A DNA stretch of 64,000 nucleotides from Streptomyces sp. ADI96-02 (GCF_003846185.1 NZ_ML123034.1:2594067-2658066), one strand, 5' to 3'; counted from the stretch's first letter, positions 34,844 to 43,921 are shown. The notes: generated by a model not told the origin, from the sequence alone. A program made the numbers and translations.

Positions 34844-35754
34844 GTCTCTCCCAGCACTTGCTCGATGAAGGCCAGGGACTCCCCCGGCGTGAGAGCCCGA
34901 GCCCGGATGATGCCATACCGAAGTTCAAGGATACGGAGTTGCTTCGGGTGAGAGATGGGCCTGCCGGCGAACTCGTCGTCGGCCCGTCCGACGGCCGAAC
35001 CGTCCGCGAATTTCAACACCTGAATCCGCCCGCCCGTTCCCGGGTGATCCCACCGGAGAGTCGGCATCACCTGAATCTCGACGAACGGCAGTTCTCCTAC
35101 CCGAAGTAGGTTCTCAAGCTGTCGCCGCCACACTGCGACGCCTCCGATGGGACGACGCAGTGACGCCTCTTCCTGCACACAGCTGATCTCGGGGGCGGGC
35201 GCTCGATCGAAGATGGAGTGCCGGGCCATGCGTCCTGCCACAGCACGCTCCAGTTCGTCCCGCGACAGGACAGGGCGTCGCGTGCCGAGCAGCGCCCTGG
35301 CGTACTCCTCCGTCTGCAACAGGCCGTGCAGGTTGTGGCTGCCGTACGCGGCAAGCTCTACGGCCTTGGCCTCCAGCTTCGCCAGGTCTCGCACTTTCTT
35401 CGGGTACCGGACCTCCGCGAGGTCCCGCTTCATCGCCGCGAGCTTCCCGCCCGCCCCCAGCGCCGCGTCCGCGCCGTCCATGAACTCCGGCCGGGGGATG
35501 CGCCGGCCGCCCTCCACCTTGTAGACGAGATCCTCCCCGTACCCCATCACCGCCCCCAGCTCGCCCGCCCGCATGCCCGCCGCTTCCCGCCACGCCTTGA
35601 TCTGTCGGCCCACGGCGGCGACCACCGCCACGCCCGACTCGTCGTCCGGATCGACGTCCCAGCCGGGCTCGTCCGCCCCGCCGTCGCCACGCTCCGTACC
35701 GACCCCATGCTCCGTACCGACCCCATGCTCCGTACCGTCGCCAACCACGCTCAT
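34840..35754 (-). CDS. WhiJ-type XRE regulator with DUF5753 domain
   Basis: A 304-residue regulator starting at ATG 35754 (MSVVGDGTEHGVGTEHG). Residues 1-45 are an acidic low-complexity tail with a repeated GTEHGV unit from an 18-bp tandem repeat. The helix-turn-helix lies at about residues 48-105 (QIKAWREAAGMRAGELGAVM, GYGEDLVYKVEGGRRIP). The DUF5753 domain follows (LHGLLQTEEYARALLGTRRP to the C-terminus). It is cotranslated with the DUF397 gene and divergent from an anti-sigma-type ATPase gene, the usual three-gene WhiJ-like cassette. Such cassettes affect development and antibiotic production. Confidence 0.9.
   Translation of the reverse strand: MSVVGDGTEHGVGTEHGVGTERGDGGADEPGWDVDPDDESGVAVVAAVGRQIKAWREAAGMRAGELGAVMGYGEDLVYKVEGGRRIPRPEFMDGADAALGAGGKLAAMKRDLAEVRYPKKVRDLAKLEAKAVELAAYGSHNLHGLLQTEEYARALLGTRRPVLSRDELERAVAGRMARHSIFDRAPAPEISCVQEEASLRRPIGGVAVWRRQLENLLRVGELPFVEIQVMPTLRWDHPGTGGRIQVLKFADGSAVGRADDEFAGRPISHPKQLRILELRYGIIRARALTPGESLAFIEQVLGET
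35691..35736. repeat. 18-bp tandem repeat in the XRE gene
   Basis: Two exact copies of GCTCCGTACCGACCCCAT (35691-35708, 35709-35726) and a half copy to 35736 encode the GTEHGV units at the regulator's N-terminus. They are likely to vary in number between strains. Confidence 0.9.
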
Positions 35755-35918
35755 GCGAGCCCCACTTCCGACGCGCTTGCCGTTCTTTTCCCAACCACGT
35801 CCGTTCCCCACGCGTCACTCCGGACGGCCGGGACAACACCGGACAAGCCCCGGACAATCACCGTACGCAAGGGCTCTGTCACTGGGCACGGTACGCAGAG
35901 GCGGCCACGCTGAGTGAC

Positions 35919-36353
35919 ATGAACCAAGAAATCGTCCGCGCCCAACGTCCAACGACACAGCGGGCTTTCACCGTGCTGCTCACGCCCACCCGACGCGGGG
36001 CCCGGCTCGCCCGGCTGCTCACCGTGGCCCATCTCGGCGCATGGGGGCTGCCGTCGGAGTCGGCGGCGCACATCGTCGCGGAGCTGGCCGCGAACGCCGT
36101 GGTGCACGGCCGCGTGCGGGGTCGGGACTTCCGCCTCAGCCTGGCCGTCGGCGGAGGGTCGCTGCGGATCGAGGTCACCGACACCCGGGGCGACAGCGTT
36201 CCGCCCGGCCCGGGGGCTGTCGAAGTGCCCGAGGACGGCGCGGAGTCCGGGCGCGGTCTGCTCATCGTGGAGGCGCTGGCCGACCGCTGGGGCATCGTCC
36301 CCGGGCCCGTCCCGCGCAAGACCGTGTGGGCCGAAATCAGCCTCGGACGGTGA
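35919..36353 (+). CDS. Anti-sigma-type histidine kinase-like ATPase (HATPase_c_2)
   Basis: A 144-residue single-domain protein of the RsbW/SpoIIAB-like ATPase family. It has the N box AAHIVAELAANAVVHGRV (about residues 46-63), the G1 box IEVTDTRGD and a G2-type SGRGLLIVEALADRWG. It lacks a dimerisation/phosphoacceptor His, so it is not a sensor kinase. Streptomycetes encode dozens of these near WhiJ-type XRE genes, as here with a divergent XRE/DUF397 pair. They may phosphorylate or sequester partner proteins. ATG 35919 is the natural start. Confidence 0.85.
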   Translation: MNQEIVRAQRPTTQRAFTVLLTPTRRGARLARLLTVAHLGAWGLPSESAAHIVAELAANAVVHGRVRGRDFRLSLAVGGGSLRIEVTDTRGDSVPPGPGAVEVPEDGAESGRGLLIVEALADRWGIVPGPVPRKTVWAEISLGR

Positions 36354-36666
36354 CGGCCTCTGCCGGGTCGTGCGCGAGCGCGACCCGGTGGACCCGACCG
36401 GATCGCGCCCGACCGCGACGCGGTGGCCCACGACGTCAACTACTCAAAGAACCAGGGGAAACAACCCCACCCGACCCGACCCGGCGTCCACCTGACGCAC
36501 CCCAGGGGCTCGTCACCCGCATGAGTGAGTTTTGTCGACTCGGCTGGCTTTTGGGCTGGTTGCCAGGCATATGCTCACGCCACACCACCAGACATGCGTC
36601 GGCCCCCGGCCGGGACTCCCAATCCCGATCGAGGGCCTGACCACCGAGGAAGAAAAAGGCTTCCCG
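36354..36666. other. Intergenic region with a terminator-like hairpin
   Basis: This 313-bp gap lies between the ATPase gene and the winged-helix gene. An 8-bp inverted repeat, CCGGGTCG at 36363-36370 and CGACCCGG at 36381-36388, lies 10 bp past the ATPase stop and is a likely terminator. A less GC-rich part near 36525-36580 (TTTTGTCGACTCGGC, CATATGCTC) probably carries the promoter of the next gene. Confidence 0.5.
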
Positions 36667-37740
36667 ATGGATACCCAGCAGAATACTGCGCTCGCTCGCG
36701 CCTTGGCGGAGGTTCCCGGACCTCTTCCCTCCTCCGGCGTGATCCACATCGCCATCCCGCACACCAGCCGCTTCACCGTCGTCGGCAACGACCTCGCCCA
36801 GCACCCCGGTCTCAGCTCCACCGCCGTGGGCCTCGCCGTCCGCATCCAGTCCCTGCCCCGAGGGGCCGAGGTGGGCATCAAGGCGCTGGCCGCCCGCTTC
36901 CCCGAAGGCGAGAAGCGCATCGCCGCCGCCCTGCGCGAGCTGGAGGCCCACGGTTACCTGCAACGGGACCGTACGCGGCTGGCGAGCGGCAGGATCGTCA
37001 CCCGTACGGTGTTCTGCAACCAGCCCGCAGCGCTATTACGGCCTCGCGCGGCGGGCCCGTCAACCGCGTCGGCACCGTCAGTCCGGCCAGTCGCGTCGGT
37101 CGCATCGGTTCCAGCGGCTCCGGCGGTTCCGCCACCCGCAGCCGCTCCCGCGCCGACGCCCCAGTCACCAGTGACCGTTGTCCCAACACCTGCCCCAGCC
37201 ACACCCGTTGCCACGGACACGGCCACGGCCACTGCCGTGCCGGAGCAGCGCACCCCGCAGACGCCCGTAACGCCCGTACCACTCGTCCCGGTCGTACCGC
37301 CGCCGACCGCGTCCAGGCCCGCGCCCCGGCCCCTCCCCCAGCCCCGCCAACTCACCCCGGACCTCCAGCGCGCCGCCGCCGCGCTCCTCAGCGACCTGCG
37401 CCGCCACGCACCGCAGTTCGTACTGTCCGAGAGCGACGTCAGCCACCTCGTCCCCGGCGTCGCCGCCTGGCTCGAACGCGACGCCCGACCCGACGCCATC
37501 CGCCACGCGCTCACCGACGACCCACCGCACCCCCTCAGGCACCCCGCGAAACTCGTCAAACACCGGCTGACCGCCCTCCTGCCACCCCCGCTCCCCCTCG
37601 CCCACGACCTCGCAGCGCCCGCCCGCCGCGTCACCGTCACCCCGTTCCAGACCTGCGAGGGCTGCGACCGTGCCTTCCGCTCGACCGCGCCCGGCCACTG
37701 CCGCGACTGCCGAACCGCATCGGCGCGGACAGCCGCCTGA
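36667..37740 (+). CDS. Winged-helix domain protein with C-terminal Cys4 motif
   Basis: A 357-residue protein starting at ATG 36667 (MDTQQNTALARALAEVPGPL). Residues about 30-120 contain a winged-helix reader domain of the replication-initiator or MarR-like sort (LSSTAVGLAVRIQSLPRGAE, EKRIAAALRELEAHGYL). Residues about 130-240 are a Pro/Ala/Thr-rich linker. The C-terminal third is basic and helical (LERDARPDAIRHALTDD) and ends with CEGCDRAF and HCRDC, a likely zinc site. Proteins of this make-up occur in multiple copies in streptomycetes and are probably DNA-binding regulators. No target is apparent. Confidence 0.7.
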   Translation: MDTQQNTALARALAEVPGPLPSSGVIHIAIPHTSRFTVVGNDLAQHPGLSSTAVGLAVRIQSLPRGAEVGIKALAARFPEGEKRIAAALRELEAHGYLQRDRTRLASGRIVTRTVFCNQPAALLRPRAAGPSTASAPSVRPVASVASVPAAPAVPPPAAAPAPTPQSPVTVVPTPAPATPVATDTATATAVPEQRTPQTPVTPVPLVPVVPPPTASRPAPRPLPQPRQLTPDLQRAAAALLSDLRRHAPQFVLSESDVSHLVPGVAAWLERDARPDAIRHALTDDPPHPLRHPAKLVKHRLTALLPPPLPLAHDLAAPARRVTVTPFQTCEGCDRAFRSTAPGHCRDCRTASARTAA

Positions 37741-37814
37741 CCCAGGGCCGGTCGAAAAGGCAGCCAGCCAAAGGCAGATGGTCTCCGAGCCCGTCGCGAC
37801 TACCATCCGGGCCC

Positions 37815-38306
37815 ATGACCACTACCGCGCGCAGCGACGACGAAGACGCCCACGGGAACGAGAAGGAGAGCGGTTACGAGTACAGGGACAGCGACGGGTA
37901 CCGGATCGACACCGATCCCGGCCGTCTCGACATCGGCCTGGTGCACCACTGGCTCTCCACCGATGCCTTCTGGGCGCTCGGCCGCACCCGCGACACCGTC
38001 GAGCGGGCCGTACAGGGGTCGCTCAACTTCGGCGTGTACGAGCCCGACGGGGCGCAGGTCGCGTACGCCCGCGTCGTCACGGACCGGGCGACCTTCGCCT
38101 GGCTCTGCGATGTCTACGTGGCTCCCGCCCACCGTGGCCGGGGCCTCGGCGTACGGCTGGCGACCGCCGTACGCGACCACCTCGGCCCGTACGGACTCAA
38201 GCGGGTCCCCCTCGCCACGCTCGACGCCCACGAGCTGTACGCCAGGGTCGGTTTCGTCCCCGTATCCGATCCCGAGATGCTGATGGTCCTGGGCCCGACA
38301 CCGTAG
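37815..38306 (+). CDS. GNAT family N-acetyltransferase
   Basis: A 163-residue acetyltransferase. ATG 37815 (MTTTARSDDEDAHGNEK) gives a charged N-terminal extension of about 30 residues before the conserved part. The acetyl-CoA loop is VYVAPAHRGRGLGVRLATAV at about residues 99-118. The C-terminus ALYARVGF-type segment reads HELYARVGFVPVSDPEMLM. The opening HHWLSTDAFWALGRTRDTVE is typical of a GNAT group found in many bacteria. The substrate is not predictable. The frame is also open far upstream, but that part overlaps the winged-helix gene and is not coding. Confidence 0.88.
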   Translation: MTTTARSDDEDAHGNEKESGYEYRDSDGYRIDTDPGRLDIGLVHHWLSTDAFWALGRTRDTVERAVQGSLNFGVYEPDGAQVAYARVVTDRATFAWLCDVYVAPAHRGRGLGVRLATAVRDHLGPYGLKRVPLATLDAHELYARVGFVPVSDPEMLMVLGPTP

Positions 38307-38352
38307 ACGCCCATGGCCCGCGCACCGCGCGGCCCGCCTGCCGAGCGGACCG

Positions 38353-39074
38353 TCAGTGGGCGATGCCGTCGATCAGCTCCCTGGCCCCCTGGCGCAGCAG
38401 GCTGACGGCGACCGACGTGCCCAGGGTGGCCGGGTCGAGCGCTCCGGCCCATTCGTGGGCGTTGAGGACGACCTTGCCGTCGGGGGTGAAGACCTTGGCC
38501 CGGAGCGACAGGTCGCCGTTCCGTTCCGCTTGGGCGTAACCGGCGATGGGACTGTCGCAGTGCCCCTGAAGGACATGTCGGCCTCGCCTGCGGGCAGTTT
38601 CTCCAGACGCCTGTCGGCGTTGCCGCGCATCGGTACGCAGACGAGGTGCGGGTGCGATGCGGCGAGCTGGGCGGTGCGGCGGACGGACGACGTGCCGATA
38701 CGCGTCCCTGCGGGAAGCTCGTCGAGGTGGAGGTTGCCGGGGTGGATGAGCACGTCACGGATGTCGTCGCGTTCGAGGAAGGCGGCGAACGCCGTGCCGG
38801 CGGGGAGCGGCCTGTCCGCCGGAATGTCCTTCACGCAGTGCACCGCGAGGTCCGCTTCCCCGGCCAGGAGGGCGGCGTCCACCTCCTTGGTGAACGCGCC
38901 CTTGCCCTCCACCGCGCTGAGGTCGCCCATCCACTTGTCGCCCGTCGTCCTGACCGGGACGACTTCGGTCCGGGTGCCGGGGTGGAGTGCGGCCAGCTCG
39001 GCGCGGACGCGTTCCACCTGGGCGAGTGCCATGGGCGAGTCGCGGGACACGATACGGATCAGGTCAGCGGGCAT
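38353..39074 (-). pseudogene. hemC: Decayed second porphobilinogen deaminase gene
   Basis: The 5' part reads as a normal hydroxymethylbilane synthase: [78 protein letters not shown]. After LPAGEAD the middle of the enzyme (about 75 residues) is missing, and the frame changes. In another frame the C-terminal part continues as [19 protein letters not shown], keeping the cofactor-binding Cys, down to a stop at 38353. Intact HemC is about 310 residues. With an internal deletion plus frameshift it should be inactive. The functional haem-pathway gene is presumably elsewhere. Confidence 0.88.
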
Positions 39075-39112
39075 GCCGTTCACGATAGGCCGTCAGGTAT
39101 GAGTTCCGACGC

Positions 39113-39937
39113 TCATCCCCGCCCCTCCATCGCCCGCCGGAAGCCGGTGTTCACCGCGAGGATTCCGCCGTCCACCCGCAGCGTCGTCCCGGTGATCCAG
39201 GCGGCGTCCGATGAGGCCAGGAACGCCACGGCGGCGGCGATGTCCTCCGGTGTGCCGACGCGGCCGAGCGGGTAGAGCGCCGCGAGCCGTTCCAGTTCGG
39301 CGTCGCGGCCCGACCAGGCGTCGGTGCGGACGGTGCCGGGGGCGACCAGGTTGACGCGTACGCCGCGCGGTCCGGCGTGGCCGGCCAGGGTGCGGGTCAG
39401 GCTGGCCAGGCCCGCCTTCGCGGCGCTGTAGGCGTGGCCGCCGAAGTCCTGTTCGCCGTTGACCGAGCCGATGGTGACGATCGCGCCCCGGCCGGAGGCC
39501 GCCAGGTGCGGCAGGGCGGCGCGGGCGCAGCGGAACGGGCCGGAGAGGGTGATGTCGAGGTCGCGCTGCCAGACGTCGTCCGTCTCGTCCTCGAAGAGCG
39601 GGGCGTCCTGCCCCGCCGCGTAGGCGTTGTTGACGAGTACGTCGAGTCCGCCGAAGACGGCGACCGCGTGGACGACGGCGGCCTCCACCGCCGCCCGGTC
39701 GGCCACGTCGCAGGCCAGGGATTCGGCGGCGCCGCCCGCCTCGCGTATCGCCGCCGCCGTGTCCTGTGCGCGTTCCGCGTCCAGGTCGGTGACGAGGACC
39801 GACGCCCCTTCCGCCGCCAGGCGGTGGGCCGTCGCCGCGCCGATGCCCTGTCCGGCGGCGGTGATCAGGACGCTGTGGCCGTCGAAGCGCGCAGGCGTCG
39901 CGGGCGGGGCAGGCGTCGTGGGTGTCGCGGGTGTCAT
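39113..39937 (-). CDS. Short-chain dehydrogenase/reductase
   Basis: A 274-residue classical SDR. It has the cofactor motif ITAAGQGIGAATAHRLA (TGxxxGIG type, with ITAAGQGIG), the acidic residue VTDLDAERA that favours NAD(H), CDVADRAAVE, NNAYAAGQ, the catalytic Ser in TIGSVNGEQDFGGH and Tyr-x-x-x-Lys in AYSAAKAGLASL, then VNLVAPGTVRTDAW. ATG 39937 overlaps the stop of the serine hydrolase gene by 4 bp, so the two are one operon. The substrate is unknown; a role with the esterase-like partner in breakdown of an alcohol or ester is possible. Confidence 0.9.
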   Translation of the reverse strand: MTPATPTTPAPPATPARFDGHSVLITAAGQGIGAATAHRLAAEGASVLVTDLDAERAQDTAAAIREAGGAAESLACDVADRAAVEAAVVHAVAVFGGLDVLVNNAYAAGQDAPLFEDETDDVWQRDLDITLSGPFRCARAALPHLAASGRGAIVTIGSVNGEQDFGGHAYSAAKAGLASLTRTLAGHAGPRGVRVNLVAPGTVRTDAWSGRDAELERLAALYPLGRVGTPEDIAAAVAFLASSDAAWITGTTLRVDGGILAVNTGFRRAMEGRG

Positions 39938-41148
39938 AGCGCCGACCGTACTGCCCTGACCAGGGCCTGGGCACGGGGGTCGGCGGTCACTCCCTTCTGG
40001 AGGCCGTTGGTCACGTAGCCGAGGGCGATGCCCGACTCGGGGTCCGCGAAGCCGAGGGAGCCGCCGCGGCCGGGGTGGCCGAAGGAGCCCGGACCGAGCA
40101 GCGGGGCCGCCGGGCCGTGCAGCATGTAGCCCAGGCCGAAACGGGTGTTGACGACCAGCACCCGGTCCGGCCCGGCGGACTCCTCGGTGCGGGCCAGGGT
40201 CAGGGTGGCGGGCGCGAAGAGGCGGCGGTGGCCGTCGACCGGGCCGATCATCGCGGCGTAGCAGCGGGCCAGCCCGCGGGCGGTGGCGATGCCGTTGGAG
40301 GCCGGGAGTTCGGCGGTGCGGTAGGCGTCGTCGTTCTCGTCGGGGAACGGGTCGATCGCGCCGAAGGCGCGCCGGGTGAGGGATTCCGGGTCTCGGTAGG
40401 CGTCGACGACGGAGCGTTTGGGGCGTACGCGCAGGGTGCCGGAAGCGCCCTCCGCCGCCGGGGCCTCCACCGGGCCGACGCGGCCGACGCGGTGGGCCTC
40501 GTCGGCGGGCAGCCCGAACCAGAAGTCGAGGCCGAGCGGGCGGGCGATCTCCTCGGCGATCCAGCGGCCGATGGTGCGTCCGGTGGCGCGGCGGACCAGT
40601 TCGCCGACGAGCCAGCTGTAGGTCTGGGCGTGGTAGCCGTGGTCGGTCCCCGGCTCCCACGCGGGGCGCTGGGCGGCGACGGCGGCCGGTCCGGAGGTGC
40701 CGTCGGCGGCCTCGGCGGGGGTCAGGGGGCGGTCCAGGGCGGGGACTCCGGCCCGGTGGGCGAGGAGGTCGCGGACCAGGACGCGTTCCTTGCCGTTCGC
40801 CTTGAACTCCGGCCAGTAGGTGGAGACCGGGGCGTCCAGGTCGACCTGCCCGCGCTGGTGCAGCAGCAGCGGAACCGCGGCGGCGACGCCCTTGCCGGCC
40901 GAGCGGACGATCTGGACGGTGTCGACGGCCCAGGGCTCGGTCCCGTCCACGTCTCTCGTACCGGCCCAGAGGTCGACGACCTTGCGCCCGTCGCGGTAGA
41001 CGGCGACGGCCGCGCCGCGCTCGCCCCGCTGTTCGAAGTTGCGGACGAAGGCGTCCGCGACCGGTTCGAATCCGGGCGCCACCGTGCCCCGTACGTCCAC
41101 GCCTGCTCCCGTGCCTGCTTCCGCGCTCGCTCCCGCGCTCCCGCTCAT
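39934..41148 (-). CDS. Serine hydrolase of the beta-lactamase/esterase (EstB-like) group
   Basis: A 404-residue protein, ATG 41148 (MSGSAGASAEAGTGAG). It has no signal peptide. The S12-type nucleophile motif is SAGK in VQIVRSAGKGVAAAVPLLL. The Tyr motif is YHA in DHGYHAQTYSWLVGELV, and the C-terminal GHPGRGGSLGFADPESG is typical of carboxylesterase-like members. These differ from true beta-lactamases. It is translated just ahead of the SDR gene. An esterase or lactone-cleaving role is the best guess. Confidence 0.88.
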   Translation of the reverse strand: MSGSAGASAEAGTGAGVDVRGTVAPGFEPVADAFVRNFEQRGERGAAVAVYRDGRKVVDLWAGTRDVDGTEPWAVDTVQIVRSAGKGVAAAVPLLLHQRGQVDLDAPVSTYWPEFKANGKERVLVRDLLAHRAGVPALDRPLTPAEAADGTSGPAAVAAQRPAWEPGTDHGYHAQTYSWLVGELVRRATGRTIGRWIAEEIARPLGLDFWFGLPADEAHRVGRVGPVEAPAAEGASGTLRVRPKRSVVDAYRDPESLTRRAFGAIDPFPDENDDAYRTAELPASNGIATARGLARCYAAMIGPVDGHRRLFAPATLTLARTEESAGPDRVLVVNTRFGLGYMLHGPAAPLLGPGSFGHPGRGGSLGFADPESGIALGYVTNGLQKGVTADPRAQALVRAVRSAL

Positions 41149-41263
41149 CCCCCCATGGTGCACGTCCGGGCGGGTCGCGCGGGTGCCGGGTCATGCCCTG
41201 TTCACACCGGCACGCCGCGTTCCGCCTCCCGCCGCGCGTCCGGTTCACAGCGTCGCGGCCCGT

Positions 41264-42058
41264 TCACCGCGCGGGAGCCGTGACCGATCGCGGGTCGAAG
41301 CCGAACGGGAGTTCCAGCCGGTGCGCGCCCATCAACTCCTCGTCGCACAGGAGTTCCTGGGTACGACCGTCGGCGGCGATGACGCCCTCGCTGAGGATCA
41401 CCGCGCGCGGGCACAGCTCCAGGGCGTACGGGAGGTCGTGCGTGACCATGAGGACGGTGACGTCCAAGGAGCGCAGGATGTCGGCGAGTTCGCGGCGGGA
41501 GGCCGGGTCCAGGTTCGACGAGGGCTCGTCCAGGACCAGGATCTCCGGCTCCATCGCGAGGACGGTGGCCACGGCGACGCGGCGGCGCTGGCCGAAGGAG
41601 AGGTGGTGCGGCGGGCGGGCCGCGTACTCCCGCATGCCGACCTGTCCCAGGGCGCGCTGGACGCGGTCCTCCAGTTCGGGGCCGCGCAGTCCGGCGCAGG
41701 ACGGTCCGAAGGCGACGTCCTCGCGGACGGTCGGCATGAAGAGCTGGTCGTCCGGGTCCTGGAAGACGATGCCGACGCGGCGGCGGATCTCGGCCAGGTT
41801 GCGCGCGGCGACCGGGAGTCCGGCGACGCGGACCGTGCCGGAGCCCGCGTCGAGGATGCCGTTGAGGTGGAGGACCAGGGTGGTCTTGCCCGCGCCGTTG
41901 GGGCCGAGGACGGCGACGCGTTCGCCGCGCCCGACCGTGAGGTCGACGCCGAACAGGGCCTGGTGGCCGTCGGGGTAGGCGTAGGCGAGGCCGCTGACGT
42001 CGAGCGACGGGGCGGCGTCCGGGACGGTGTCCGGGGCGGTGGTGGAGGAGAGGGTCAC
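41264..42058 (-). CDS. cbiO: Cobalt ECF transporter ATP-binding protein
   Basis: The ATPase of an energy-coupling-factor importer for Co2+. The 264-residue protein has Walker A GPNGAGKTTLVLHLNG, the Q loop FQDPDDQLF, signature LSFGQRRRVAVATVLAM (SFGQ rather than SGGQ, as in several CbiO proteins) and Walker B EILVLDEPSSNLDP. GTG 42058 is preferred because it forms a GTGA overlap with the cbiQ stop; ATG 42067 is possible. It is the last gene of cbiMN-cbiQ-cbiO. Confidence 0.92.
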   Translation of the reverse strand: MTLSSTTAPDTVPDAAPSLDVSGLAYAYPDGHQALFGVDLTVGRGERVAVLGPNGAGKTTLVLHLNGILDAGSGTVRVAGLPVAARNLAEIRRRVGIVFQDPDDQLFMPTVREDVAFGPSCAGLRGPELEDRVQRALGQVGMREYAARPPHHLSFGQRRRVAVATVLAMEPEILVLDEPSSNLDPASRRELADILRSLDVTVLMVTHDLPYALELCPRAVILSEGVIAADGRTQELLCDEELMGAHRLELPFGFDPRSVTAPAR

Positions 42059-42816
42059 AGGGTCCATCCCAGCAGGCAGACGGCGAGGGCGAGGGCGGGG
42101 AGGGCCGCGGCGGCGGCCCACTGGGTGCGGGTGGCGCTCGCCTCGTCGACGACCGGCATGCTGCCGGTGTAGCCGCGGCTGACCATGGCGAGGTGGACGC
42201 GTTCGCCGCGTTCGTAGGAGCGGATGAACAGCGCGCCGGCCGAGGTGGCCAGGACGCGCCAGTGGCGTACGCCGCGCGCCTCGAAGCCCCGGGAGCGGCG
42301 GGCGATCGACATCCGCCGCATCTCGTCGGCGATCACGTCCCCATAGCGGATCATGAAGGACGCGATCTGGACGAGCAGCGGGGGCAGCCTCAGCCGCTGG
42401 AGGCCGAGGAGGACGGAGCGCAGTTCGGTGGTGGAGGCCAGGATCACCGAGGCGGCGACGCCGAGGGTGGCCTTGGCCAGGACGTTCCAGGCGCCCCAGA
42501 GGCCGGGAACGCTGACGGAGAGGCCCAGCACCTCGGTCTGCTCGCCCGGCACCACGAAGGGCATGAGCAGCGCGAACGCGACGAACGGCACCTCGATGAC
42601 GAGCCGCCCCAGCAGGAACCGGGCCGGGATGCGGGCCAGACCCGCGACGGCGGCGAGGAGCAGCGCGTAGAGGGCGAAGGCCCACATCGCCTCGCGCGGG
42701 GTGGAGACGACCACGAGGACGAAGCAGAAGACGGCGGCGAGCTTGCAGTGCGGGGGCAGCCGGTGGACCGGCGAGTGTCCGTGCCGGTAGAGCTTGTGGG
42801 CGTGGCCCGCACCCAT
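42055..42816 (-). CDS. cbiQ: Cobalt ECF transporter transmembrane (T) component
   Basis: A 253-residue membrane protein with about five to six helices (LAAVFCFVLVVVSTP, AFALYALLLAAVAGLA, LVIEVPFVAFALLMPF). The cytosolic coupling helices have the Ala-Arg-Gly-type motifs MSIARRSRGFEARG and LAMVSRGYTGSM that contact CbiO. The His-rich start GAGHAHKLYRHGHSPVHRL suits metal handling. It begins 1 bp after the cbiMN stop region and overlaps cbiO. Confidence 0.93.
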   Translation of the reverse strand: MGAGHAHKLYRHGHSPVHRLPPHCKLAAVFCFVLVVVSTPREAMWAFALYALLLAAVAGLARIPARFLLGRLVIEVPFVAFALLMPFVVPGEQTEVLGLSVSVPGLWGAWNVLAKATLGVAASVILASTTELRSVLLGLQRLRLPPLLVQIASFMIRYGDVIADEMRRMSIARRSRGFEARGVRHWRVLATSAGALFIRSYERGERVHLAMVSRGYTGSMPVVDEASATRTQWAAAAALPALALAVCLLGWTL

Positions 42817-42817
42817 G

Positions 42818-43921
42818 TCAGGCGTTCTCGTGGTCGCGCGGGCCGGTTCGCGGTCCGCCCGTGCCGGGATCGCCGGTGCGGCGGCGGCGCACGGTCCAGA
42901 AGATCCCGGTGCCGACGACGACGGTGGCGCTGACGCCGATCACTCCGGCGAGGCCGCCGGAGATCCGGGCGTTCGCGATGTCGGCGACCCCGTAGTCGGC
43001 GAGCGGGGAGCCGGCCGCGCCGTGTTCCTCGGTCTTCTCGTCGATGCCCTGGTCGGCGGCGACCTTCTCCAGGCCGTCGGGGTTCGCGGAGGCGTAGAAG
43101 GAGACGAAGCCGGCGAGGACGAGGGCGGCCACGAGGCCGGTGGCCCAGACGCCGCGGGCGGAGCGGACGGGCTCGGGGCCGGGGCCGGAGTCGGGGCCGG
43201 GCACGGGGCCGGGGTCGCGGGTGGCGGCCGGGGCGTCGACCAGTTCGCCGTCGACCCGGAGCTTGAGCGGGGCGGTGCGTCCCCGGACGCCGTGGACGAG
43301 GTCGGGGCGGACCGCGAGGACCGCGCCCACGGTCAGCGCGGTGATGACGCCCTCGCCGATACCGATCAGGACGTGGACGCCGACCATGGCCGTGAGGACC
43401 TTGCCGATCGGGATGTCGGTGGTGCCGCCGATGCCGTAGAGGAGGGTGAACGCGGCGGCGGCAGCCGGTACGGAGACCAGGGCGGCGACGAAGGCGGAGG
43501 CGGTGGCCGCGCCCCGGGTGCGCGGGAGCACACGGCTGAGCAGCCGGAACAGCCCGTACGCGACGACGACGGTGACCACGCCCATGACGGTGATGTTGAC
43601 GCCGAGGGCGGTGAGGCCGCCGTCGGCGAAGAAGACGCCCTGCATCAGGAGGACCACCGCGATGCAGAGCACTCCGGTGTACGGCCCGACCAGGATCGCG
43701 GCGAGCGCCCCTCCCAGGAGGTGGCCGCTGGTGCCCGCGGCCACCGGGAAGTTCAGCATCTGGACCGCGAAGATGAAGGCGGCGACCAGACCGGCGAGCG
43801 GGGCGATGCGTTCGTCGAGTTCACGCCGGGCGCCGCGGAGGCTGACGGCGACGGCTCCGGCGGCGACCACCCCGGCGGCCACCGAGACAGGTGCGTCGAT
43901 GAATCCATCGGGTACATGCAT
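42818..43921 (-). CDS. cbiM: Cobalt ECF transporter substrate component, CbiM-CbiN-type fusion
   Basis: A 367-residue fusion. Residues 1-215 are CbiM, beginning MHVPDGFIDAPVSVAAG; the exposed N-terminal Met-His is the known Co2+ ligand of the family. SGHLLGGALAAILVGPYTG and further helices follow. After a Pro/Gly-rich linker (about 240-270) comes a CbiN/PDGLE-type part: one helix, the motif ANPDGLEKVAADQGID and a final helix. It selects and binds Co2+ for import, feeding cobalamin synthesis. First gene of the operon; a palindromic site lies about 90 bp upstream. I found no cobalamin-riboswitch-like leader. Confidence 0.93.
   Translation of the reverse strand: MHVPDGFIDAPVSVAAGVVAAGAVAVSLRGARRELDERIAPLAGLVAAFIFAVQMLNFPVAAGTSGHLLGGALAAILVGPYTGVLCIAVVLLMQGVFFADGGLTALGVNITVMGVVTVVVAYGLFRLLSRVLPRTRGAATASAFVAALVSVPAAAAAFTLLYGIGGTTDIPIGKVLTAMVGVHVLIGIGEGVITALTVGAVLAVRPDLVHGVRGRTAPLKLRVDGELVDAPAATRDPGPVPGPDSGPGPEPVRSARGVWATGLVAALVLAGFVSFYASANPDGLEKVAADQGIDEKTEEHGAAGSPLADYGVADIANARISGGLAGVIGVSATVVVGTGIFWTVRRRRTGDPGTGGPRTGPRDHENA

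Noticed and set aside
36525-37814. Upstream extension of the GNAT gene at 37815
   Set aside because: It runs through the winged-helix gene in another frame and encodes only Arg/Pro-rich sequence; the GNAT domain begins after ATG 37815.
41061-41075. GGTTCGAATCC, like the T-loop of a tRNA
   Set aside because: It lies inside the serine hydrolase coding region (APGFEPVAD) and no acceptor, anticodon or D arm can be built around it.
39934-41148. Antibiotic-resistance beta-lactamase
   Set aside because: SAGK/YHA motifs without signal peptide and with an esterase-like C-terminus point to the EstB-type hydrolase group, not secreted beta-lactamase.
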